From positions 1 through 64,000 of the forward strand of contig UQVO01000002.1 in the NCBI GenBank assembly GCA_900544575.1: a stretch of 64,000 nt of DNA, given 5' to 3'. This DNA comes from an uncultured Eubacteriales bacterium (GTDB lineage: Bacteria; Bacillota; Clostridia; Christensenellales; CAG-917). The position numbers were made by a program, and so were the translations under genes. Positions 57,781-64,000 of this stretch are shown piece after piece. The stretch's first letter is position 1. The number at the start of each line of letters is the position of its first letter. Under the pieces are notes generated by a model. The model was not told where the DNA came from. It made no database searches and worked only from the letters and a program-made list of their open reading frames with translations.

Positions 57781-58024
57781 TCAGTTCTCCGTATATGCTC
57801 CCGTCCACCGCGCATCCGAAAGCGGCGTTCAGGGCTTTCTTTTTCGCAAGCAGAGTCACGCACTCCCGCGTCTTGTGCACCCACACTCCTCTGCCGTCCG
57901 CCTTGCCCGTGCGGTCGACGAAGATTTTTCCGTCGGCGGAGCGGCATACGCGGAGCATATCGGACTTGGGCGCGTGAGCGCGGCAGGCGGCGCATCTGCG
58001 CACGTTCGGAGCGTTACTCGGCAT
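57767..58024 (-). CDS. ylxR: YlxR family RNA-binding protein (RnpM)
   Basis: 85 residues, with the family motifs RRCAACRAHAPKSDMLRVCRSADGKIFVDRTGKADGRGVWVHKTRECV. YlxR of Bacillus (RnpM) binds and modulates RNase P RNA. It overlaps nusA by 11 bases and ylxQ by 14, consistent with tight coupling in the rimP-nusA-infB operon. Confidence 0.93.
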   Translation of the reverse strand: MPSNAPNVRRCAACRAHAPKSDMLRVCRSADGKIFVDRTGKADGRGVWVHKTRECVTLLAKKKALNAAFGCAVDGSIYGELNESL

Positions 58025-59102
58025 CGGCGTTCTCTTCCTCCGCCGCCGCTTCGGAAGTCATTATGCTGGAATAGGGTTTGACGTCTATCTTCCAGCCCGT
58101 GAGCTTCGCGGCAAGACGTGCGTTCTGTCCGTTTCTGCCGATGGCGAGGCTGAGTTTCTCGTCGGGGACGACGACTCTTGCGGTCTTGTCCTCTTCGTTG
58201 ATGGACACCATAAGCACCTGCGCGGGGCTCAACGCTCTCGCGATATACTCTATCGCGTCCGAGCACCATTCTATGACGTCCACCTTTTCGCCGCCGAGTT
58301 CCGCGACGACCGCGTTGACTCTCACGCCCTTGTTGCCTATGCAGGAACCGACCGCGTCAACGTTGGGGTCTTCGGAATAGACGGAAAGTTTGGTGCGGAA
58401 ACCGCCTTCGCGTACGATGTTCATTATCTTGACGAGCCCCGCCTTGATTTCGGGCACTTCGAGCTCGAACAACCTCTTTACAAACCCCGCGGAGCTTCTG
58501 GACACGACCACCTGCGGTCCGCTGCGCGTGTTGTCGCGTATCTTCTTGATGAAAACCTTGATGACGTCGCCGACATTGTAGGTTTCGTTGGGAATCTGGT
58601 CGCTCTGACCGAGGACGCCTTCCATCTGCGAACCGCTGATTTCGACATAGACGGTCGCGCCTTCCTTGCGTCTGACGATGGCGTTCAGGATTTCGCCCTG
58701 ACGTTCGGTCATTTCGTTGAGCACGAATTCTTTCTTCGCGTCGTTGAGGCGCTGCATAATGACCTGCTTCGCCGTCTGCGCCGCAATCCTCGAAAACTGC
58801 TTGGGAGTGATATCTTCGATGACCACGTCGCCGACCTTGTAAGTGGGCTTTATCTCGCGCGCTTCTTCGAGAGATATCTGCTCGTCCGGATTTTCCACCT
58901 CTTCCACGACCAGTCTGTGGGCGTAGACTTTGATGGACTGCTTCTCTTCGTTGAGCCTGACCGCAATCTGACGGCTTTCGCCGTACTCTTTCTTGTATGC
59001 GGAAGCGAGGCCCGATTCGAGGGAATCTATGAGCAGCTCTTTGGATATCTTCTTGTCGCGCTCCAAAAGGTCGAGCGCCTGAAAGAATTCTTTGTTGACC
59101 AT
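58014..59102 (-). CDS. nusA: Transcription termination/antitermination protein NusA
   Basis: 362 residues. The domains in order are the N-terminal RNA polymerase-binding domain (FFQALDLLERDKKISKELLIDSLESGLASAYKKEYGE), S1 (GATVYVEISGSQMEGVLGQSDQIP), and KH1-KH2 (SVYSEDPNVDAVGSCIGNKGVRVNAVVAELGGEKVDVIEW and LAIGRNGQNARLAAKLTGWKIDV). No C-terminal acidic repeats, as in other Firmicutes. It is expected to enhance pausing and intrinsic termination, possibly in its own operon leader. Confidence 0.97.
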   Translation of the reverse strand: MVNKEFFQALDLLERDKKISKELLIDSLESGLASAYKKEYGESRQIAVRLNEEKQSIKVYAHRLVVEEVENPDEQISLEEAREIKPTYKVGDVVIEDITPKQFSRIAAQTAKQVIMQRLNDAKKEFVLNEMTERQGEILNAIVRRKEGATVYVEISGSQMEGVLGQSDQIPNETYNVGDVIKVFIKKIRDNTRSGPQVVVSRSSAGFVKRLFELEVPEIKAGLVKIMNIVREGGFRTKLSVYSEDPNVDAVGSCIGNKGVRVNAVVAELGGEKVDVIEWCSDAIEYIARALSPAQVLMVSINEEDKTARVVVPDEKLSLAIGRNGQNARLAAKLTGWKIDVKPYSSIMTSEAAAEEENADAE

Positions 59103-59111
59103 CTTTTCCTC

Positions 59112-59594
59112 CTAAAACCCGATGTACGGTTGCACCTTGGTTTTGTTATTTCTGGGTAGTGTTTTTTCTTTTTGATATTTCCCTGCGGACTCAATCGTGA
59201 ACGAATCCGCCGTATAGGCAGTAAGCGTGCCGCGGTATGTGCATTCGGGGGCGACGGCTTCGATTTCCGTCCCCATCGCGCGCCTGAAATCGTCGTCGGT
59301 GACGATAGGTCTGTCCAGCCCCGACGAAGACACGTTGAGGACGTAATCGGCGGGGAAAAGGTCCTCCACGGCGTCCAGCGCGTCGGATACGGCGTTGTGC
59401 ACCTTTTCGCAGTCGTCCAGCGTGACTTCGTCCTCGTGCCAGATGAACACCGTAAGGTTGAATTTGCCGTATTCCTTGGTGTAGCGTATCTCGACGATTT
59501 CGTAACCGTCCAGCGCGTTCACGGCGTCGCCGATGAGCTTTTCGATTTTCCCGCGCGCGTCCTCCGACAGCGCGGAGCGGGCGTCCTTTGTCAT
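59112..59594 (-). CDS. rimP: Ribosome maturation factor RimP
   Basis: 160 residues. Needed for 30S assembly. Family segments: GYEIVEIRYTKEYGKFNLTVFIWHEDEVTLDDCEKVHNAVSDALD and YVLNVSSSGLDRPIVTDDDFRRAMG. The ATG at 59594 has AGAAGGAG upstream, immediately after a terminator-like hairpin. First gene of the nusA-infB operon. Confidence 0.95.
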   Translation of the reverse strand: MTKDARSALSEDARGKIEKLIGDAVNALDGYEIVEIRYTKEYGKFNLTVFIWHEDEVTLDDCEKVHNAVSDALDAVEDLFPADYVLNVSSSGLDRPIVTDDDFRRAMGTEIEAVAPECTYRGTLTAYTADSFTIESAGKYQKEKTLPRNNKTKVQPYIGF

Positions 59595-59612
59595 ACACTC
59601 TCCTTCTAAAAC

Positions 59613-59637
59613 AAAGAGTGAGCGGGAAGCTCACTCT
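59613..59637 (-). terminator. Terminator in the rimP-nusA leader (candidate attenuator)
   Basis: On the minus strand a perfect 9-bp stem AGAGTGAGC/GCTCACTCT (59637-59629 with 59623-59615), TTCCC loop, then TTGTTTT. It lies between the operon promoter and the rimP ribosome site. In Bacillus the equivalent leader is terminated by NusA itself. Confidence 0.8.
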
Positions 59638-59663
59638 CAGTAGAATCTACTTAAAGCATATAT

Positions 59664-59692
59664 AAACTAACACATTACGAAAAGATATGCAA
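59664..59692 (-). promoter_or_regulatory. Promoter of the rimP-nusA-infB operon
   Basis: Minus-strand TTGCAT (59692-59687), 17-base spacer, TAGTTT (59669-59664), giving a leader of about 60 bases. Confidence 0.6.
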
Positions 59693-59765
59693 GCGTTTTT
59701 GCGTCCGATTCGCAAATTTTGTGCGATATGCGGCTTTTTACGGCATTTTGCGTAAAACGGCGGCG

Positions 59766-61346
59766 CTACATCCTCTCCGCGATTATGCGCAGTACGTCCA
59801 CCGTGGCGAAAACGTCCGCCATTGCGCGGTGTGCGTCTTCGTGCGCTATGCCGAAGGCGCGAGAGAGGGATTCCAGCCCGAACTGTCTGGCTTCCGTTAT
59901 GTAGCGGCGCGCGAGAATGAGCGTGTCTTCGACCTCGTTGTCGAAAACGTACCCTGCCTCGTCGGCAAACCTCGTGAGCAGCGGAAAGTCGTAGCCCGAA
60001 ATATTGTGCCCGACGAGCACCGCGCCGCGCGTAAACTTGAAAAAGTCGGGCAGAACGTCGCGGAATGTGGGCATTCCCGCCACCATACGGTCGGTGATGT
60101 GCGTCTTTTCCGCCACCGCTTCGGGAATGGGACAGCGCGGGTCGAGCAAAGAGGTGAAGGTTTCCGTAATCTTCCCTTCCGCAACTTTTGCCGCTCCTAT
60201 TTCGATTGGCTCTATTGTTGCGATGTCCAGTCCCGTCGTTTCAAAGTCGAACACTACGAAAGTCTTTCCCTTGAAGAATTCGGCGACGGGTTTCTCCCCG
60301 GGTTCGTCGAAGAGCGTCTTTTTGGCCGTTTCGCTAAAAGGCACGGGCTTCAATACGCTGTATTTTGCGGGCGCGGGCTTTGAAACGGCGGGTTTTATGG
60401 ATGAAAAATCGATTTTTGCGCGGAAAAGCGCGTTTACCGCAAGGCTCAGCACTCCGTTATATGCGGAAAGAGAAACTTTGCCCGCGCAGACCACTTCGTC
60501 GCCGTCGGACAGCACGTCGAACGCTTCCGCCTCTTCGGGACGCGGAAAAGCGACGCACTCCATACGCCCCGTCGTATCGTCCAGGAAAAAGCGCACGAGC
60601 GGCAGTTCTTCCGGTCCGTTTTTCGGATTGTCCGGAGTGTACTTCTTGTTTTTGTAAGTGCGCTTGTTCACTCCCGAAACGCGGCCGCAGAGCACGGCGT
60701 TTTCGGCGGGGCTTTTGACGTCGCAGATGTATGCCGCCATTCTGTTGACGCCTGCGGTTTTTCCGCGCGCATAGATTTTGTCGCCGATTTCAGGCTCTAT
60801 AAGCCTGAGTGACGGATTGCGCACCACCACCGTGTCAATCGCTTCCGTCTGCGTTTCGACGGGCGCCGCCTCCGTTTCGCGCAGAATGACTTCCGTTTCG
60901 GGGTTGAAGTTTTCGTCAAGGAAATTTTTCAGCTCGTCCGCAGTCCCTGCGGCTTCCAGCATTTTGCAAAGCGGGGTTTCGAAAGAAAGTGTGACCGTGA
61001 TGTTGTCGGGACTAATCGCAAGGCGGACGCTGTCCTGCGTCATTTTGCGGAAGACCATCTGATTGCGCAGGTTGAAAAATTCCGCGATTTTGTTGCGCAC
61101 AGTATTTTCGTCCGCAAACGTGCGTATATACTCCGCGTGCACGCCTACGCCGCGGAATATCCCTTTCAGCGCTTCGAGCACCTTTTCTTTCATTTCGTCC
61201 GTGAAAGAACGCGCGTCGAAGGCGGAAATGAGAAATCGCACCGTCAGAGTCCCCGTTTCCTTTTCGTAAGTCGCGTTTTTGTATTTGAGCATCGGGAACG
61301 CGCCCTGCGTGGCCTTTGCGAATTCTTCCGTAAATTTGTTTTGCAC
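59766..61346 (-). CDS. PolC-derived protein: N-terminal, OB and 3'-5' exonuclease domains, no polymerase
   Basis: 526 residues at the place where Firmicutes encode the replicative DNA polymerase PolC. Residues 1 to about 185 resemble the PolC N-terminal region, about 188-312 an OB fold (KIYARGKTAG, TGRMECVAF, YNGVLSLAVNAL), then a Pro/Lys linker and a complete DEDDh exonuclease at 355-526: Asp367 and Glu369 (VVFDFETTGLD), Asp453 in GHNISGYDFPLL, His506 and Asp511 in HRAMADV. The PHP and polymerase modules that make PolC about 1400 residues are absent, and the 171 bases to rimP cannot hold them. GTG start with GGAGG upstream. Confidence 0.85.
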   Translation of the reverse strand: MQNKFTEEFAKATQGAFPMLKYKNATYEKETGTLTVRFLISAFDARSFTDEMKEKVLEALKGIFRGVGVHAEYIRTFADENTVRNKIAEFFNLRNQMVFRKMTQDSVRLAISPDNITVTLSFETPLCKMLEAAGTADELKNFLDENFNPETEVILRETEAAPVETQTEAIDTVVVRNPSLRLIEPEIGDKIYARGKTAGVNRMAAYICDVKSPAENAVLCGRVSGVNKRTYKNKKYTPDNPKNGPEELPLVRFFLDDTTGRMECVAFPRPEEAEAFDVLSDGDEVVCAGKVSLSAYNGVLSLAVNALFRAKIDFSSIKPAVSKPAPAKYSVLKPVPFSETAKKTLFDEPGEKPVAEFFKGKTFVVFDFETTGLDIATIEPIEIGAAKVAEGKITETFTSLLDPRCPIPEAVAEKTHITDRMVAGMPTFRDVLPDFFKFTRGAVLVGHNISGYDFPLLTRFADEAGYVFDNEVEDTLILARRYITEARQFGLESLSRAFGIAHEDAHRAMADVFATVDVLRIIAERM

Positions 61347-61396
61347 CCTTTCCTCCGTTGCGTCCTGCGCTAAGCAGTCTTAATTCTTAATGCAAA

Positions 61397-62476
61397 CTAC
61401 TCTTCAAAAGCGCGATTTTTAGAATACTCTGCGATGTAGTCGTCCACCATTGCCATAAAGTGCGGCATCAGGGTCTCGGTCGGGACGCGTTCGACGATTT
61501 TGCCGCCCAGAAGAATGACGGACTTTTCTTTTCCGCCCGCGACGGCAAGGTCAGCGTTCTCCCCTTCGCCTATTCCGTTGAGAGGACAGCCCATAACCGC
61601 GATTTTCAGAGGCAGTCTGACGTGCGCCGTCGCGCGTTCCACGGCGTCGGCGAGTTTCGCCACGTCGATTTCCGTCCTTGCACAGGTCGGACAGGACACG
61701 ACTTCGACGCAGTCGTTTTTCAGCCCCAGGGAACGAAGCAGGGTCTTCCCCGCCAGCACTTCTTCGACGGGCGGCGCGGAAAGCGATATTCTGACCGTAT
61801 CGCCTATTCCCTCGTTAAGCAGCGCGCCTATGCCCAGAGCGGATTTGACGAGACCGCTTCTGAGCGTCCCCGCTTCCGTCACGCCCAGATGCAGCGGATA
61901 GTCGCACGCGGCGGCGAGCTTTCTGTTGGCCTCGACCATCGTGCGCACGTCGGACGCCTTGATTGCAACGACTATGTCGCGCATTCCGCAGCGTTCGAAA
62001 GCGTTTGCGCACTCCAACGCGCTTTCCACAAGTGCGTCGGACTCCTTCATACCCTTGAACTTCGGGTCGAGCGACCCGCCGTTGACGCCGACGCGCACGG
62101 GCACGCCCGCATCGGACATCCTCCGCGCAAGTGCGCCGATTTCCGAAAAATCACGCATATTGCCGGGGTTCATCCTGATTTTCTTTGCGCCGCCGTCAAG
62201 TGCCAGATGCGCGAGTTTGTAGCTGTAATGCACGTCCGCAATCAGCGGCAACCCCGTTTTCTTTGCGATTTCGCCGAATGCCGCCGCCGACGCTTCGTCG
62301 GGGACGGCAATCCTTATGAGGTCGCAGCCCGCGTCCGTCAGTTCGTTTATCTGGCGTATGCAGGCGTCGACATCCGTTGTGCGGGTGTTGAGCATCGATT
62401 GTACGGTCACGGGAGAGGAACCGCCTATGGCGGTTTTGCCCACTTTGACCTGTCTGCTTTTGCGTCGTGTAGTCAT
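61397..62476 (-). CDS. ispG: 4-hydroxy-3-methylbut-2-en-1-yl diphosphate synthase
   Basis: [4Fe-4S] enzyme converting MEcPP to HMBPP in the MEP pathway, the step before IspH. 359 residues: TIM-barrel part with GSSPVTVQSMLNTRTTDVDA and IRMNPGNMRDF, cluster cysteines in VVSCPTCARTEID and MGCPLNGIGE. The ATG at 62476 has no ribosome site. TTGCCT-16-TAAAAT ends nine bases upstream (62486), so the leader is at most a few bases. Confidence 0.96.
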   Translation of the reverse strand: MTTRRKSRQVKVGKTAIGGSSPVTVQSMLNTRTTDVDACIRQINELTDAGCDLIRIAVPDEASAAAFGEIAKKTGLPLIADVHYSYKLAHLALDGGAKKIRMNPGNMRDFSEIGALARRMSDAGVPVRVGVNGGSLDPKFKGMKESDALVESALECANAFERCGMRDIVVAIKASDVRTMVEANRKLAAACDYPLHLGVTEAGTLRSGLVKSALGIGALLNEGIGDTVRISLSAPPVEEVLAGKTLLRSLGLKNDCVEVVSCPTCARTEIDVAKLADAVERATAHVRLPLKIAVMGCPLNGIGEGENADLAVAGGKEKSVILLGGKIVERVPTETLMPHFMAMVDDYIAEYSKNRAFEE

Positions 62477-62485
62477 AACATTTAG

Positions 62486-62513
62486 ATTTTAACACAGCCG
62501 CGCCGAAAGGCAA
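62486..62513 (-). promoter_or_regulatory. Probable promoter of ispG
   Basis: Minus-strand TTGCCT (62513-62508), 16-base spacer, TAAAAT (62491-62486), within the 95-base gap after rseP. Confidence 0.5.
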
Positions 62514-62571
62514 GAGCCGCGCGGCAATTTTTCGGTCGGAGAAAGACGTGCCGACGATTTTTCGTGCGGTG

Positions 62572-63666
62572 TTATGTCCTGACGAGATGGAATATGTCGA
62601 GAAAGACCGCAAGCAGAATGAGCAGCACCAGCCCCACGGCGTGAATGACCGCTTCTACTTTCCGCGGGACGGGCTTTCGGAATATCATTTCAATCAGCGT
62701 AAATACCATACGCGAGCCGTCCAGCGCGGGTATCGGCAAAAGGTTCATCACCGCCAGGTTTGCCGAAATCACCGCCATAACGTAAAGGAACGCTCCGAAC
62801 CCCGACGCGCTGACTTCCGCAATGGTGGTTATGACCGTAATCGTGCCGCCCGCGGCTTCCAGTCCCACCTGTCCCGTTATGAGCGCGCCGAGAGAGGCGA
62901 GGATTTTGAAGACTATGAAGAAGCAGAACCCGAACGAGCGTCCCAGCGAGCGGAAAAAGCCGAGTTCCGCGTTTGTCACGCCGTAAACGACTCCGACGCC
63001 CGTTTTTTCGGGCGACTCCCCTTCGTCGAGATATTCGTCGCCGAGTTCGTAATTCCCCACCGTGACCGTGACCGTCATCGCCTTTCCGTCGCGCAGGATT
63101 TTGAAGCGCGTTCCCGTCGAAACGTCCTCGAACACGCTTGTGACGTCGTCGTTGGTCATTATGTTGATTTGCAGTCCGTCTTTTGCAAGCAGAACGTCGC
63201 CGGGACGCAGCACGTTTTCGACGCCGTTCACGTCGTAGGACGCAATGACCGTGGGCAGGACCTGCCCGTATGCGGTGAAATAGATTGTGATGATGAAAAT
63301 CGCGCTGAGAAAATTGAAAAGCGCTCCCGCAAACAGAACTATCAGGCGTTTCCAGGGTTTTTGGCGGTTGAAGGCGCGTTCGTCCTCGACGCCGTCCTCG
63401 TCTTCGCCGTGAAAAGCGCAGAAGCCGCCGAGCGGAAACGGGCGGAGCGTGAAGAGCTCGCCCGTTTTTTTGTTGGTTTTCTTGATTATGGGCGGACCGA
63501 AACCTATGCCGAATTCGTCGATTTTAAATCCCAGCATTTTGCCCGCGAGATAGTGCCCGGACTCGTGCACGACTATCATTATCATCAGCGCGACGAGGGC
63601 GAGCAAGATATAGCCGATATAAGTGAAAACTTCACCTGCCGTGGCGGATATCAGCGAAAAGAACAC
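62572..63666 (-). CDS. rseP: Site-2 protease RseP family
   Basis: Intramembrane zinc metalloprotease of 364 residues. The N-terminal helix carries the HEXXH site (VVHESGHYLAGKMLGFKIDEFGIGFGP); a PDZ-like domain follows (GVENVLRPGDVLLAKDGLQI) and the C-terminal helix has NLLPIPALDGSRMVF, which supplies the third metal ligand. Members cut membrane-bound anti-sigma factors. GTG start with AGGAG upstream; one base separates it from dxr. Confidence 0.95.
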   Translation of the reverse strand: MFFSLISATAGEVFTYIGYILLALVALMIMIVVHESGHYLAGKMLGFKIDEFGIGFGPPIIKKTNKKTGELFTLRPFPLGGFCAFHGEDEDGVEDERAFNRQKPWKRLIVLFAGALFNFLSAIFIITIYFTAYGQVLPTVIASYDVNGVENVLRPGDVLLAKDGLQINIMTNDDVTSVFEDVSTGTRFKILRDGKAMTVTVTVGNYELGDEYLDEGESPEKTGVGVVYGVTNAELGFFRSLGRSFGFCFFIVFKILASLGALITGQVGLEAAGGTITVITTIAEVSASGFGAFLYVMAVISANLAVMNLLPIPALDGSRMVFTLIEMIFRKPVPRKVEAVIHAVGLVLLILLAVFLDIFHLVRT

Positions 63667-63667
63667 G

Positions 63668-64000
63668 TCATTTTACTCCTACGGAATAAGTGTATTTGCG
63701 AGCCTCCGCGTCTATTCCGAAAATATCCTCCGGTGCCACATCCCCCGTTTTTTCGAATTTGTGCAGCACTTTGCCGAGCACTGCGGGTATGTCCGTAAAC
63801 CTGACCGAACCCGCGAGGAAGGCGTCGACAAGCACTTCGTCGGCAGCCGACACCGCTATGCACGCGCCCGCGCCGGCGCGCGCCGCGCGTTCGGCGATTT
63901 CGAGGCAGGGATAGCGTTCGTAATCCGGCGCGCCGAATTCCAGCGTGCCGAGCTTTGCGAGGTCGAGTTCGGGCACAGCTCCCGCGGATTTGGACGGATA
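63668..64000 (-). CDS. dxr: 1-deoxy-D-xylulose 5-phosphate reductoisomerase, C-terminal part
   Basis: First committed enzyme of the MEP pathway (DXP to MEP). Only the last 110 residues are in the window; the frame runs off the right edge. PELDLAKLGTLEFGAPDYERYPCLEIAERAARAGAGACIAVSAADEVLVDAFLAGSVRFTDIPAVLGKV is the conserved C-terminal domain. Followed by rseP and ispG, the usual order. Confidence 0.93.
   Translation of the reverse strand, partial: YPSKSAGAVPELDLAKLGTLEFGAPDYERYPCLEIAERAARAGAGACIAVSAADEVLVDAFLAGSVRFTDIPAVLGKVLHKFEKTGDVAPEDIFGIDAEARKYTYSVGVK

Noticed and set aside
59595..59765. Frameshifted remainder of polC
   Set aside because: Only 171 bases exist here and they contain a promoter and a terminator hairpin; no PHP or polymerase motif is seen in any frame.

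Overview
This is a GC-rich bacterial contig that reads as an endospore-forming member of the Clostridia (Firmicutes). Supporting evidence: the spoIIAA-spoIIAB-sigF operon continuing into spoVAC-spoVAD-spoVAE, sporulation genes gerW/ytfJ and yunB, an IspH fused to ribosomal protein S1, and the Gram-positive order dxr-rseP-ispG-(polC position)-rimP-nusA-ylxR-ylxQ-infB-rbfA. The lineage below class level (something near the Christensenellales) is a guess. The first 31 bases are a Nextera adapter left in the assembly, so the left end is a library or assembly edge and scpA is cut there. The right end cuts dxr.

Layout. 32-9801: plus-strand housekeeping run scpA-scpB, a DUF2953-like gene, gerW, a D,D-carboxypeptidase, rluB-surE-flavoprotein, then cmk-plsC-ispH/rpsA. 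10025-13835: accessory genes (membrane-anchored PI-PLC-like enzyme, LUD protein, LysR regulator, aldo/keto reductase). 13836-14441: repeat-rich region with tRNA-Trp. 14500-15763: proC-rnhA. 15854-18727: a giant PadR-type regulator with coiled coil and four membrane segments. 18871-23935: tyrosine recombinase, three GNAT acetyltransferases, an MFS transporter and a YjbR protein. 23936-25011: repeat region and a six-tRNA operon (Pro, CAU, Asp, Phe, Thr, Tyr) on the minus strand. 25188-29824: sporulation block. 29993-38411: pheS-pheT, mutS2-membrane protein-cysteine desulfurase, thiI. 38673-41087: class A PBP. 41177-49453: miaB-mutS-mutL-miaA and an aluminium-resistance-type PLP enzyme. 49454-50188: AT-rich intergenic region before a leaderless XRE regulator. 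50707-64000 (minus strand): translation/ribosome-maturation superoperon and isoprenoid genes.

The most unusual items are these. (1) A protein in the polC position keeps the PolC N-terminal, OB and DEDDh exonuclease parts but has no PHP or polymerase domain. (2) A 957-residue PadR protein joins a winged helix, a very long charged coiled coil, three copies of a short motif and a four-helix membrane domain. (3) Two tRNA loci (Trp and Tyr) carry duplicated tRNA 3' ends plus terminators, separated by a shared element joined at the same T-loop position. (4) Several genes appear to be transcribed as leaderless mRNAs. (5) Two recurrent sequence motifs have no assigned role. Routine genes are annotated from protein motifs and gene order only; no database search was run.
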